DNA of 64,000 nucleotides, from contig RDEW01000023.1 in NCBI GenBank assembly GCA_011109175.1, positions 810,140 through 874,139 on the forward strand. Direction: 5' to 3'. This DNA comes from Dicyema japonicum. Its lineage: Eukaryota > Dicyemida > Rhombozoa > Dicyemidae. Numbering within the stretch: the first letter of the stretch is position 1; the number at the start of each line of letters is the position of its first letter. Shown one piece after another: positions 1 to 10,400 of this stretch. The notes beneath the pieces are model-generated. The model did not search any database. It was not told the origin of the DNA and was given only the letters and a program-made list of their open reading frames with translations. A program made the translations under genes and the position numbers.

Positions 1-2
1 TT

Positions 3-638
3 GTCAAATAATAGTCTCGCCTATTTCATGAGTGAACTCTTCGCAGATAATCACTATCCCGAGACTGACTCCAAGGGAGAGGCTGAAGGAGTAAGCCGTA
101 CTTAAGGAGAACCCGTCCATAAACTTGTGGATACTGTCTCCGATGATGATTGCCGTTATAATGGAAGTCGATTTTTGTGTAACCTGATTTATAACTTTCA
201 AAAACCTGCTGGTTATCTTTTTTCAATCTCTGGAAGACGTCGAAGATTGCGTCGATCGCCAGTATTAAGTAAACCCCCATCAATATAGTCAGACCTTTGC
301 TTAGAAGTACTCCCTTGGGTTCCTCAATGTTAAAAATCTAAAAAAATATTTGAAACCAAACTTCAGATAGCAAAAATAGCACGGAGACTCCACCCAAGGC
401 TCCAATTGATTGGGAGAGTAGGAACGACAGAATGTACTTGTAAAAGTATTTGCAGCTCAAAAAAGCAAAAAAGAAGCCAATTCCTGAAAATATGGAAATA
501 ATAAGCACATTTACTGTCCCATATAGCCAGGCTAACTTAGAAATGCACAAATTACAGTACTTTTTTGTTTGGTCGTTTAGTTTTAAGGACTTTATCTTTC
601 AAAGGTTCCGATAGGACAGGGAAATAGAATGAAGTTTA
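3..638 (-). CDS. ZIP-family metal transporter, ZIP8/ZIP14-like (partial)
   Basis: Divalent-metal (Zn/Fe/Mn) importer of the SLC39 family, a multi-pass membrane protein. Exons read on the minus strand give a helix starting AWLYGTVNVL, then LLSE, then IFNIEEPKGVLL, and finally the TM4-TM5 metal site: HKFMDG followed by EEFTHEIGE. Most ZIPs have HExPHE in TM5. The leading Glu instead of His (EExxHE) is the known mark of ZIP8/ZIP14, so I place it there. Three GT-AG introns of 22 nt (184-205), 24 nt (about 329-352) and 25 nt restore the frame. The Pro usual in EExPHE is Thr here. A TGA follows at the left edge, but the C-terminal helices are missing, so the gene most likely continues through another intron beyond the window. 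The 5' end is unresolved: the open frame begins after a TAA near 640 with no obvious Met. Confidence 0.75.
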
Positions 639-934
639 TATAAATATAAGCAATAAGTCACGAGTTTTATGTTAAATGTCGCATGCCATTACGGTTACAC
701 TAAAATAAACGTTACAATACTTTACCTTTTTCGATAATTCATTTCCCCTGACGAATTGCAAGGAAATCTATTTGACGGATCTCGACCACTTTGGGTACTA
801 TGTTAGGTGGAAGATTTTGTTCCTCGGAATTATTTACTTTTGAACTTTACATACAAGACATCACAATGTTTGGTTCATGCAACTGAGAGCTACTCCCATG
901 TCGTATTCAACTTAGATTCATGTGATGTTCAGTA
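639..934. other. intergenic, nothing recognised
   Basis: AT-rich spacer between the ZIP gene and an RLE-type retrotransposon fragment. I see no coding exon, RNA gene or repeat in it. Confidence 0.5.
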
Positions 935-1745
935 TCATAACTTCAAATAACTAGCAGCGCTCACGAGGTCTCCTGTTCGTGCAGCGATCCGATTCCCTAG
1001 ACGACTCAAGAATTCCAGCGTCGCAGGCGCAAGGGAACCGGCGAGTGGAACAAACAAAAAATCCTTGGGTAGAACCGCGTACTTTTCCCGTTTCATCTTC
1101 TCGGTTTTCTCGGCAACAGAACAGGCTCCAGAGGCACTCTGGAGTAGGTTGCAAGAGGTAAACGTGTCGGTGCATGTAACGTCCCAGACAAGAAAATTCC
1201 CGGCTTCAAAAGGGAGGATTGTCATCCCATCTGGTCGTTTCCCGTCCCGTCTGCAAAGACCGATTGCTTTGAGCATAGATGGGTGTTCGGCAACGTCCAA
1301 AGCTCGCCTAACAATATCGTTCAAGGCCATGTGTCTGGGAAATCTGTTTGCACTCTTCTGCAGGAGAGAGGGTGTAGGCCAAAACAGTCGATCTTGTCTC
1401 CGCATCGGCACGGATGTGGAACACAGACTTTTAATCCCAGTCGCAATGAGATCCCAATACGGAATCATTCATCATCCAGGAAGGTACTCAGAACTCCATT
1501 GTGAATGGCGTTGAGCCATGCACAGCGATGTTGGCTAGATGATACTAGCAAATCTTTGAAAAAATTCCAACATATAGCATCGTCTAGGCCCGCTGAGAGA
1601 ACGAAAAAGGCAGAGAAAGCTGATAAGTGCGGCTCCAGGCCTCGCGAGCATGGCCGACGTCTTTGTCAATAGAGAATTCAGCTAGAGATGGTAGAATCCT
1701 CTTGACATGGGTGTTACAGGCCATTAGCGATGATAGATATGAAGG
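935..1745 (-). mobile_element. RLE-type non-LTR retrotransposon, 3' fragment
   Basis: The 177-residue minus-strand ORF from about 1468 reads like the C-terminus of a non-LTR retrotransposon polyprotein. It contains SVPMRRQDRLFW (a decayed zinc-knuckle stretch), RHMALNDIVRRAL, then KRPDGMTILPFEAG and LVWDVTC, the spaced PD and D of a PD-(D/E)XK (restriction-like) nuclease. After that come REKYAVLPKDFLFVPLAG and LEFLSRLG. Upstream (1500-1745) is the segment just before it, in other frames (REAWSRTYQLSLPFSFSQR), matching the copy at 44200-44420. The element is therefore 5'-truncated near 1745 and frame-broken. Clade uncertain: R2/NeSL/HERO-like by architecture. Confidence 0.75.
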
Positions 1746-2200
1746 GGAAATAGGTCCACAACTGATCTTTTCAAAATCTGCATAATTTTCTTTGATTAAA
1801 TACCGTGAGTTTTGCAATTTTTCCAAACTATATTTTATTTTGCAATTTTTCCATGAAACAAATTTTAATTCATTATCGATTGCTTCACAGCAATAATACC
1901 ATCGTAATCCATCTTCTTAAAAATTGTTGTATTTTATTGCAACGAGATATTTGGAATAACAAAATGCCGATCTAAGAAACTCCCCCATCTTGAGAAAATT
2001 ACATCTGGAGGCAATTTAATCTCAACAAACAGAGCTCTGCGCTTTATTGACTTCGAAAGATCATATAAGTCAATAAATAATATCAATTATATCATTCGAA
2101 TTCGAATGTACTAAATTTACGGCTGATTTCACAATGTATAAAGTCTCTGGATTACAAATAGTCAAGAAAATATATTATTTTCCCGTTAATGTTACTTTCA
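1746..2200. other. AT-rich spacer, nothing recognised
   Basis: Very AT-rich sequence without a convincing exon or element. Confidence 0.4.
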
Positions 2201-2717
2201 TCAATTAAATAGAATTGTCTGTTTAAAAATGTTTTTTGTAATTCAATAATATGAAAATCATAAATATTTTTTCTGAGTTCTGTAGTAGACGGGACATGAT
2301 AATTTAATTAAAGGAAAAACTTATATAACTATTCCCTAATTAGTTATGTGGAATATCGGCTATAAATGCTTTAACTAAAAAGCCTTCCAGTTTTTCTTTG
2401 TTGAGAGAAACCTCACAAATATGAATTGATAGCAAATGAACTTTGGCTACTCTATGAANTCAATTAAATAGAATTGTTTGTTTAAAAATGTTTTCTGTAA
2501 TTCAATAATATGAAAATCATAAATATTTTTTCGGAGTTCTGTAGTAGACGGGACATGATAATTTAATTAAAGGAAAAACTTATATAACTATTCCCCAATT
2601 GGTTATGTGGAATATCGGCTATAAATGCTTTAACTAAAAAGCCTTCCAGTTTTTCTTTGTTGAGAGAAACCTCACAAATATGACTTGCTAGCAAATGAAC
2701 TTTGGCTACTCTATGAA
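2201..2717. repeat. 258-bp tandem duplication joined by one N
   Basis: 2201-2458 and 2460-2717 are near-identical AT-rich copies that differ by a few substitutions. The single N at 2459 sits exactly at the junction. This looks like two overlapping contig ends or haplotypes placed side by side rather than a genuine tandem repeat. Confidence 0.85.
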
Positions 2718-2786
2718 TGCCGAGTGAAGATTATTCCAGTGGTTTTGACATAAGATGGAGTTGTCTTAAGATGCTTCAAGAATCAT

Positions 2787-3074
2787 ATGGATAAATTATC
2801 TATTGAAGAATCAACGAGGACATCCATCCAATCGGTTGTTCTAAAGAGAACGCTCGAAAGTATGCTCATTGAACATAAGCATGGGATGAAGGTAAACGAT
2901 GAAGAGTACGTCTCTGCTATTTCCCAACTTGTGGAACTGTCATGCTGTGAGGATAGCCCACTAGACTCTAACGGAGATATTTCGACTGAATCTGATGTGG
3001 AGATTGGGAGTAACAGGGAGTTTATGGCACACTCTTCTTCTAAGAGAAGACAATCTGGATTAAAATTCGCTTAA
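2787..3074 (+). CDS. hypothetical 95-residue ORF
   Basis: Open frame starting MDKLSIEESTRTSIQ and ending KRRQSGLKFA with a TAA. It is acidic and Ser-rich in its second half, with a basic C-terminus. Composition is more protein-like than the surrounding AT-rich sequence. I recognise no family. It may be a terminal exon or the remains of a mobile element, as it lies next to a LINE-A fragment on the other strand. Confidence 0.3.
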   Translation: MDKLSIEESTRTSIQSVVLKRTLESMLIEHKHGMKVNDEEYVSAISQLVELSCCEDSPLDSNGDISTESDVEIGSNREFMAHSSSKRRQSGLKFA

Positions 3075-3089
3075 TTAGTTATTTTACTC

Positions 3090-3965
3090 GTTATTTATTA
3101 TTATTACTAAAAGCAGTCCCGAGAAAACATAAATTAGTTAAGTTTCCCTTGTTCTGTATTCCTAATCATCCTCTCTGTCAACCTCGACCATGATCCTCTG
3201 TTACGCGCTAGTTCTCTAAGGTAGTCCAGATCGTCCGCCGAAGTTAGTCTCATACCAACCGTCGATAGGGCTTTGTTCAAGATACTCGGAAGTGTCGTTC
3301 TTGGCATTCCGCGTAATCTGTCTCCTGTGTGCGCGGAGTAGTTATCCATTGCGACATTTGCGGGGACCTGGTCATTTAAGCGTACCACGTGTCCAAAAAG
3401 GCTCCATCTTGATTTGAAAATATCATCTGACAACACGCAGTATTTGCATTCATTATAAAGGTTTGCATCAGAGATCTTCATAGGCCAGTTGATCTTACCG
3501 ATTTGAGCTGAACTCTGTGGAAAGAGTCAAGACGGTCCATTTCCCGTTTAGAGATTCCCCAAATCCCAGAGTTGTAGGTTAGTACCAGGATGACAAAAGT
3601 ATCTTCTAAGCCTGGTGTTTAGTTCTATCCTCTTCTTGTGGCTCCATATTGACGTGCGCTCATAACAAGAATCCTCCTACGAGTAACATCTTCAGAGTCT
3701 CCTAGAAGCGAGCCAACCTTCTTTTGCCTCTCTATGACTCTTCCAATCTCCGATCATTACGTGTAAACATTGTAAACTCCGATTTGTCAGGATTTGCGGA
3801 TAATAACCATTTCGAAAATGTGTGGGAGTACACTGAGGATGTGCTAAAGTGTTTGAGTATCCTCAGAAACAAAATCCAGATCGTCCGTTATCTCGTCATA
3901 GTTGTTTCCAATCAGGAGCCTGAACTCTCTTAGTGCAGCTAATCAGATAATTAACTCATTTTATT
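3090..3965 (-). mobile_element. LINE-A fragment (end of RT and C-terminal tail)
   Basis: Reading right to left: a decayed RT active-site region (ITDDLDFVSE where YADD is expected), LLSANPDKSEFTMFTRNDR, the segment ITYNSGIWGISKREMDRLDSFHR, and the intact 115-residue tail KSRWSLFGHVVRL...RTTLPSILNK...TSADDLDYLRELARNRG. The 3' UTR ends in a (TAA)n-like tract near 3095. The tail is nearly identical to the copies at 30772-31119 and 32086-32433, so this family moved recently. The copy is 5'-truncated and has frameshifts upstream of the tail. Confidence 0.8.
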
Positions 3966-4394
3966 TTTTCAAGTTCAATTTTTATATTTACATATTTTTC
4001 CATATTTTAGTTTTAGAAATCTTACTCGCTTAGTCATAAATTCTGTTTGTGACTCTTAAGTAAAAAACGAGTAGAAAACGTCCTTCTCCACTTAAATGAA
4101 CTGAGACTTTTCCCCTCATATCAGAGCACCTTTCAAAATGTCTTTTTTTGCTACGAAATATTCAACCAGAACATAAAGTCAATTCTACAAAGCATGGTGA
4201 TTTTTCAAGAAAAATATCCAATTGGCGATGCACGAAAACTAGCTGTGGAAGAACTCCAAAAATATTAAAATTGAAAGTTCAACATTTAATTATTGGAAGT
4301 AGTATGCCAAGACAACTAATATTGGAAGCTTCATCGTCAGTCATTATTTATTTAACAACCCAAGACCACGGTAAATTAAACTAGTTATCACGTG
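3966..4394. other. spacer, nothing recognised
   Basis: AT-rich sequence with a 78-codon open frame at 4148-4384 that resembles nothing I know and has poor codon character. No feature called. Confidence 0.4.
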
Positions 4395-5150
4395 ATCCCG
4401 ATGCATTTTAGCAGAGACCTCATTTTTGCCCGGTGTTCTTTACTCATGCCCGGGCATAAACGTACAGAACGGCTGACTGAATTTTTAGGGCCACATTCCC
4501 GTGATCTGGAGTCTAGTCTCATAAGGTCTACTAGAAGCGTAAGCCCGGTTCGATGATCTTCACAAATCCAACGCTACGTTACTTTGTAAGCTCTATTTTG
4601 CATTTCCTCAATTTTCCTTATATTTGCCCAAGATATGGACGGTCCTTACGAGGAAAATGCATATGAGGAATATGGCTCAATATACTGTTTGTACACGTTC
4701 ATCAAGACTGGGTGAGTACTGAGTCACTCTTCCATATTCCCGATAAAATAATCAATACGTTCAGTTTCTTCTAGCATTTCAATGCAATGTTTTCTACGTG
4801 TGGAGTCAGACAGAGATGTATATCACTTGTCACACCCAAGATCCTTGACATCCGTTGAAAGGGATGCCGACCTTGATTAACATCAAGGTGACTGTTTTCC
4901 TTCCTAATCTTTTGTCGAAAGTAAAAAGTGACGTAGACGACTTATCTGCATTCACCACGAGCCGGCTTTCCATTATCCAGCTTAATTTATATTCTTTCTG
5001 TGACCTTCTAGATGTTCTGATCTCGCAAAGCCAACAAAACATCATCCGAATAGGCAAGTAGAACATCATATTCAAGAGTGGGGATATCAGCCAGAAAGAG
5101 GTTAAACAGAGCAGAGGATAAAGAAGATCCTTATGAATTTAATCAAATCA
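4395..5150 (-). mobile_element. LINE-C (Jockey-like) fragment, RT end plus C-terminal tail
   Basis: From right to left: LEYDVLLAYSDDVLLALRDQN (an RT YxDD box with Ser in place of Ala), then RILGVTSDIHLCLTPHVENIALK, the 'ILGVTxDxHMSFxPHV' block of Jockey-like elements, then the tail at 4395-4690. That tail is the reverse complement of the LINE-C tails at 7922-8330 and 50940-51195. Several stops and frameshifts interrupt it. Confidence 0.7.
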
Positions 5151-5336
5151 AAATTAAGGAGCCAAATTACTAATGCAAATTTGCAATCTTGTCTTATGTT
5201 AAAAATGTCGAGTTACGACTCAGACCAAACACTATTGGCGAAGGAAATGCAGGGTCAATTATCTCATTAATTAGAATAGATTTCTTTTTTTAATGTAAAG
5301 TTAATGTAATTAAATTAACACAGTCAACCATCCAAA

Positions 5337-5511
5337 GTGGACCCCGCCGACATTATCGACGTTGCGTCGCCTCTCACGATTGCAACTGAGATCAACTGGA
5401 GAAGCCACCGGGTCTCACGTGCGTCGTGGCTTTTTAGTGTAGCTAGGCGCCCAAGTTTCTTAAGAAGCGAAGCTATTTTTCACTTATTCCTCCAGTTGTC
5501 ATAACTTTATG
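5337..5511 (-). mobile_element. RLE element, extreme 3' fragment
   Basis: The first 175 bases match 52866-53040 almost base for base, the 3' end of the RLE copy that lies inside the hAT element. Same 3' terminus, different 5' truncation point, as expected for target-primed retrotransposition. Confidence 0.75.
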
Positions 5512-5611
5512 TTTTATTATTCTAAAAAGTGGCTCTTCAAAATTTTTAATTGCCAAAAACCAAAAATTGGCTTTTTGGCTTAAAAGGTTGTCGATCCCTG
5601 CCCTAAATAAA
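5512..5611. mobile_element. possible hAT-type terminal fragment
   Basis: The stretch ends with GGCTTAAAAGG followed by a CCCTG-type terminus. This resembles the right end of the hAT element at 55185-55205 (GAGCTAAAAAGG...CCCTG). No partner end or target-site duplication was found, so the call is weak. Confidence 0.35.
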
Positions 5612-6005
5612 TCCCTGTCCTAGACGACTCAGGAACTCCAGCGTCGCAGGCGCAAGGGAACCAGACGTTTCAACCGTGAACTAAAAAAACAAAAAATCCT
5701 CGGGTAGGACCCCGTACCTTGCCCGTTTTGACCTCTCGGCCTTCTCAGCGGCAGAAAAGTCTCCAGATGTATCCTGATGTAGATTGCAAGGTGTGAATGT
5801 GTCGGTGGAGATGACGTCCAAGACAAAAGGTTTATGGCTTCAAAGGGGAAGATGCTCAACCCATCTGGTCATTCCCTTCATGTCTGCGAAAGCCAACTGG
5901 TTCGAGCATATAAGGGTGTCCTGCAGTATCCAAAGCTCGTTTAACGACTTTGTTCAAGACCATGGATTTGGGGCACAGACTTTTAATCCGAACAAGTCTT
6001 TGAAA
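5612..6005 (-). mobile_element. RLE element fragment
   Basis: Minus-strand reading gives the same C-terminal blocks as the copy at 935-1745, in changing frames. The region from the CTAGACGACTCAGGAACTCC end through the nuclease-like block to a CCHC-adjacent remnant is present. Diverged and frame-broken. Confidence 0.6.
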
Positions 6006-6420
6006 TTGAAGTGGATGGGAAAACATTAGTTAAGAATGACAAAAAATCCTGGGAGTGATCTTCAATACACATATGTGACTCTCTCCCATGTCGAATCTGG
6101 TAACTTTGAAAAATCAATCTGAAAAAAAACTTAACGTGGCAATGGAAAATCGCGACCATCCTGTACTGAACACGCTTTACCCCAATATATTGATCCATGC
6201 ATTTCCTATGAATCGCGGCTACACAAAAAAGGCTATTAGAATGACATAAAAGTTGTCTACGGACAAAAAGAACGCATTGTCGACACTCTTAGAGATTATA
6301 ATCTAAATGAATTAAAGAGGAGGGCATATCCAACGTGATCAAGACAACCTGACGAGCATGCGTAGGATCAGGAGAGGAGATATGCTGCAGAGGGGTAGAA
6401 TCGTCGAACCAAGCTGTGAG
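5985..6420 (+). mobile_element. LINE-C-like fragment
   Basis: Across frames it reads KLEVDGKTLVKNDKKS, then GVIFNTHM, LSPM and later RMRRIRRGDML. These are the 'LGVxxDxxMxxxxHV' block and the following region of Jockey-like tails. Strongly decayed. Confidence 0.45.
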
Positions 6421-6580
6421 CATATCTTAACTTTGTTGGGGTCACTAATTTTGTTTTTCCTCTTAATGGTGATCTTGTAATTTAATGAGTAGAATCGTCA
6501 AACCAAGCTGAGAGCATATCTTAACTTTGTTGGGGTCACTAATTTTGTTTTTCCTCTTAATGGTGATCTTGTAATTTAAT
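6395..6580. repeat. 94-bp tandem duplication
   Basis: 6395-6488 is repeated at 6489-6580 with a few substitutions. There is no N at the junction. Confidence 0.85.
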
Positions 6581-6707
6581 TGCAGTTTTTAATCAATACA
6601 GGAGATTTAACGGCAAATAGATAAGAGACAAATAGATTAACCGAACAAACCATAAGTGATATTACTGCCTAAATGGATATTCCTTGAGATTTTGATATCT
6701 ATTATAA

Positions 6708-7757
6708 TCAGCCAACAAAATACGATTCCAATCCGAGTACCCTGACGGAAGAAGCCAGCGAATGCAGTCTCTCCATGTCCTCTGGGCTTATCACAAAGTC
6801 AAATATCTGGCATAGTTAACCCACGAATACATCAAAGTTGCTTTTAATATGTTGGGGGTTCAGGCTCTTTGTAACAACTGCTGATCCACGTTCGATGTGA
6901 AAGCGAAGGAGAATCTTAATATAACACGTGGTGTACCTGAACTGCCGATTTATTGTATTTTCCTGCCAATTCTTTAATCACCTCGTTATCCATGAATGAA
7001 ATATCTTTCTCTTTATCAGCCCTAAACTGAGATAACTGCCTAACCACGGCCTATCTGGGGAACCCAGTGGACTGTAGGCAGTGACTATGATCCCCTGGGC
7101 AGCACAGTAGTCGATCCAGCTTCGGTTATCGATAAAAGGATGAGCCTCAAACTGATTCACGACAGGTCTGATTTTGCAGACTGCCAGAATCCTCTCCAAT
7201 TGGGAAGGATTAAAGTTCGATACGCCAATATTCTTCGCCAGTCCAGCGATTTTTACACCTTCCATTCCCCGCCACGTGTCTTCCAATACTCCAGATCCTT
7301 CAATAATGTTTCCATCTTCATCACGTGGGAATAATTCGTCCCCTTCCTGCAATAATGACGTACCCCACCTTGAAACTCATGGGCCAGTGAACCAAGTACA
7401 GATCAACATAGTCGAGGCCCAAATTATTAAGGGATGCGGTAATATTGTTTATAACGGCCATTTCTCTGTGAAACGTGTTCCATAGCTCGTATAAGAGACC
7501 TCGACTACCTTAGTGGTCACGAATATGTCGGTCCTTTTGATAGTCCCGTCAGAGATTTTTTCATTTATTGCCTTCCCCACCTCAACCTCGTTTCCATAAA
7601 CATAAGCAGTGTCGATGTGTCGGTACCCCAATGTTATCGCATTACTCACTGAGTTGTAGGCGTCAGTTCCAGTTGCCTAAACTGCTAATATAAATTTCAC
7701 CTTCCACGTTCCAAGTCCAATTGATGGAAATGCAGTACGATCAGGGAAATAATACAT
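6708..7757 (-). CDS. aldo-keto reductase (AKR superfamily)
   Basis: NAD(P)H-dependent carbonyl reductase, cytosolic, TIM-barrel fold. Start ATG at 7757-7755, stop TGA at 6710-6708. Six GT-AG introns: 7677-7700, 7486-7508, 7347-7368, 7022-7044, 6915-6936 and 6807-6830 (24, 23, 22, 23, 22, 24 nt). Removing them leaves 912 nt, 303 residues. The catalytic tetrad has canonical spacing: D41 and Y46 in [12 protein letters not shown]75 in FVTTK, H108 in YLVHWP. Other signatures are IPSIGLGTW-like [48 protein letters not shown], and [12 protein letters not shown] near the end. Length is slightly below the usual 310-330 because the C-terminal loop is short, so substrate preference cannot be predicted. 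The gene looks intact. Neighbours are LINE fragments, so nothing in the context hints at its role. Confidence 0.93.
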
Positions 7758-7905
7758 TTGTAGATAAAATTATCTTTTATTTTTTCCAAAAGCAATTTAT
7801 TAAAAAACATTTTTATTTAATATAATTTTTAATACAAAATAATTAGGGCAACCACTTGATGAACGAGTACAAACAGTACATCGAGCCATGTTCCTCATAT
7901 GCATG
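7758..7905. other. AT-rich upstream spacer of the AKR gene
   Basis: Short AT-rich stretch between the AKR start codon and a LINE-C fragment. It must contain the AKR promoter, but I see no recognisable element. Confidence 0.3.
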
Positions 7906-8335
7906 CGTTTCGTGAGGACATTTCATATCTTGGACAAATATGAGGAAATGCTAAAGAGGGCTTACAGAGTAACGGAGCGTTGGATTTGTGAAGATCACCG
8001 AACCGGATTTACGCCTCTGGAGTCCCCTATAAGACTAGACTCCAGATCACGAGAAGGTGGCCGTCCTGTACGTTCATGCGCGGGCACGAAGGAAGAACAC
8101 CGGCAAAGANTTCATATCTTGGACAAATATGAGGAAATGCTAAAGAGGGCTTACAGAGTAACGGAGCGTTGGATTTGTGAAGATCATCGAACCGGATTTA
8201 CGCCTCTGGAGTCCCCTATAAGACTAGACTCCAGATCACGGGAAGGCAGCCGTCCTGTACGTTCATGCGCGGGCACGAAGGAAGAACATCGGCAAAGATG
8301 AGGTCTCTGTTAGAATGCATCGGGATCACGTGATA
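7906..8335 (+). mobile_element. LINE-C C-terminal tail, present twice
   Basis: Encodes LDKYEEMLKRAYRVTERWI, HRTGFTPLESPIRLDSRSRE and TKEEHRQR, ending near the conserved IGIT stop context. 7922-8109 and 8111-8298 are near-identical copies that meet at the single N at 8110, so one copy is probably an assembly duplicate. Homologous to the tail at 50940-51195. Confidence 0.7.
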
Positions 8336-9195
8336 ATTAGTTCTACAATTTGTATTGAAATTGATGAAATAATGAAAAAATTCTCAACTGAATGTTTGTC
8401 ATATTCGAAAAGTTCGTCTCATTCGTCACAGATGCCGCAAGCTATATGACAAGTGGTAGGAATAAATCTAATTTTAGCTGGGCCCTCAATGAAATTTTTA
8501 TATCCAAATATTTTCCACATCACTTGTGTTTCACATCTATTACACAATTGTGCTTTAAGATAACCTCATTTCTTCTATTACACAATTGTGCTAAAATCCT
8601 ACATCACAGATGTTGATAACCTCACGGTAAAAAACAAAAGATGCTGTAAATGTTGTCACAAATAGGAAATCCACCCGAAGTTGTTGTCACAAGAAAGAGA
8701 AGCTGGCTAAAAGCAGCCAAATACTACCAGAATCTTCCAGAAATTACTAAAATTGTCTCTGAATTTTAATCAAAAATGTTTTGACTTTTAATTATTGTAG
8801 GACGAAGAATCAGTTAATATCCCCACGTTGTTTTCAAGTTTAGCCGAAATGCAGATCTGTGCAACATAAATTTTCATCAGATCGGAATATAAAAAATATA
8901 TAAAAGCTTTGGATACTAAGTATTCTTGATTTCTCAAATAAAAATCTTTCGCCAAAAATTTACTGATACCTTCGAAACTGTTTCGAAAACTCAGCTTCAG
9001 TTGAAAGGGCGATGTCTCTTTTGATGAAATTATTAAAGATCGAAACTTTAAACCTGAGAATGTTAGGGATATTTAATGTTGTACTACAAAAAATTATTTC
9101 GTTTATTTTTCCATAAAGCAATTTTCTGGTTGCTTAATAATTCTGGTCTTTGGAATTTTTTATTTCACTACAATTCTAACTACTAATTTGGTTGA
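8336..9195. other. AT-rich stretch with a possible hAT C-terminus remnant
   Basis: Mostly structureless AT-rich DNA. Around 8995-9075 one frame reads LFDEIIKDRNFKPENVRDI, preceded in another frame by SVERAMS. The pattern resembles the hAT dimerisation end (SxERxFSxxK...LxxENLRxI), but it is too short and shifted to be sure. Confidence 0.25.
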
Positions 9196-9199
9196 ACTG

Positions 9200-9560
9200 G
9201 TGACGTGGTTCTTAAATTATGTCAACTTAATCTGCTCATATTGGCGTCAGTCAACGTTCGAAATTTAAAAGAAAAACGGAAAAGGGAGGATTTGATAAAT
9301 GACTTAATATCTTGTAAGGTCACTATATGCAGTATACAAGAGACTAAAGTGNTAAGGTCACTATATGCAGTATACAAGAGACTAAAGTGAAGGATGCAGT
9401 TGATGGAGAATTACGGAGAGTTTAGACTTATACACTATGACCTCCATTTAGGGCAGACATCTAGTTTGGGGAACCTCTGTTTTTGGGATAGTTTGAAAGT
9501 GGCATAATTTTTATGCGGTATTTTCCAAATTTGGATATTATCGGAACCTCCAAGTGGGGC
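9200..9560 (+). mobile_element. LINE-A APE-endonuclease fragment
   Basis: Reads LASVNVRNLKEKRKREDL and TICSIQETKV, the N-terminal 'xNVRxL...QET' block of APE endonucleases of non-LTR elements (compare 12050-12180). Degenerate remains of later blocks follow. A 37-bp segment is repeated exactly either side of the N at 9352. Confidence 0.6.
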
Positions 9561-9930
9561 ACTAGATTTTTAATTTATACACATATTTGTTATTAATATA
9601 AAAATTAATTAAATAAAATTTTATTTGAAAGGTGGATCTCATGACGCCTTTTAGATATTGAAGAAGGCATAGACCAGAAGGAAACCATTCTACCAAGCAG
9701 GTAGCGGTCCATGAAGACTCCGGATTGTTACATATGGTGACTATTACTTCACGGTTTTCATGCAGGTAACTTTTCGTTGTGAAATATGTCGCGAGTCCTA
9801 CGCGCGATGAGTCAATGTCAAACAATGTCAATTAAATTAATTTTTTCAAGGTTAAGAATAATTATTATTTTTAACTGTGATTATTAATAACTTATTAGTC
9901 ACTAATTCAACTTCTTAAGTCTTTTTAATG
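9561..9930. other. AT-rich spacer with a short MITE-like match
   Basis: Around 9631-9650 lies GGTGGATCTCATGACGCC, close to GGTGGATCACATGACGCC in the palindromic element at 51.5 kb. The rest shows nothing I can name. Confidence 0.3.
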
Positions 9931-10400
9931 TATCTTAATTACTCCAAGTTAATTTTAGGAAAATTAAACTCAAATTCATATTATATTTAAATACAAAACC
10001 TTTTCTGAATGTTTCGATGTTGTCTCGTTCAGTATTATTATCTACTACAGTATTAAATCCTGGAGTCCAACGATATCTTTGGAACGGACTAACCCCTACG
10101 AAAAAATATAAGAAACACCTGTAGATGAGTGAGGCGTTTAATTGTATGAAAAACAGCATTTGGATTGTATCTCACCTAATCCTTTTTATTACCCAAACTC
10201 ATCACTTTCGGAACACTTCTTGTGATCGTCTGGTTAAATCTCTCCACAGTCCCTTGATTTTGGGGATTGTCGGGTTTTCCATGTATTTGCGTCACATTAA
10301 ATTATTTGCATAACTTTGTCATATGAAAATTCTTGAACTTTGTACCATTGTCCGATTGTAAATATGTACATTGGCCGTAATCCATAAAAATTTCTTCTAC
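9930..10400 (-). mobile_element. integrase-coding element, decayed copy D
   Basis: Minus-strand reading gives QSDNGTKFKNF (second catalytic Asp), QIHGKPDNPK, then QGTVERFNQTITR (catalytic Glu), RYNPNAVFHTIKRLTHLQ and GVSPFQRYRWTPGFNTV. The order and spacing match copy B at 58.1-59.8 kb. Defects: an in-frame TAA between the D and E blocks, a one-base deletion just before QGTVERFN, and another stop after LGNKKD. At the QG codons this copy has no intron, whereas copy B has a 28-nt one at the same site. Confidence 0.75.

Noticed and set aside
1065-1514. Plus-strand ORF of 149 codons
   Set aside because: Shadow of the RLE polyprotein on the minus strand, which carries the family motifs.
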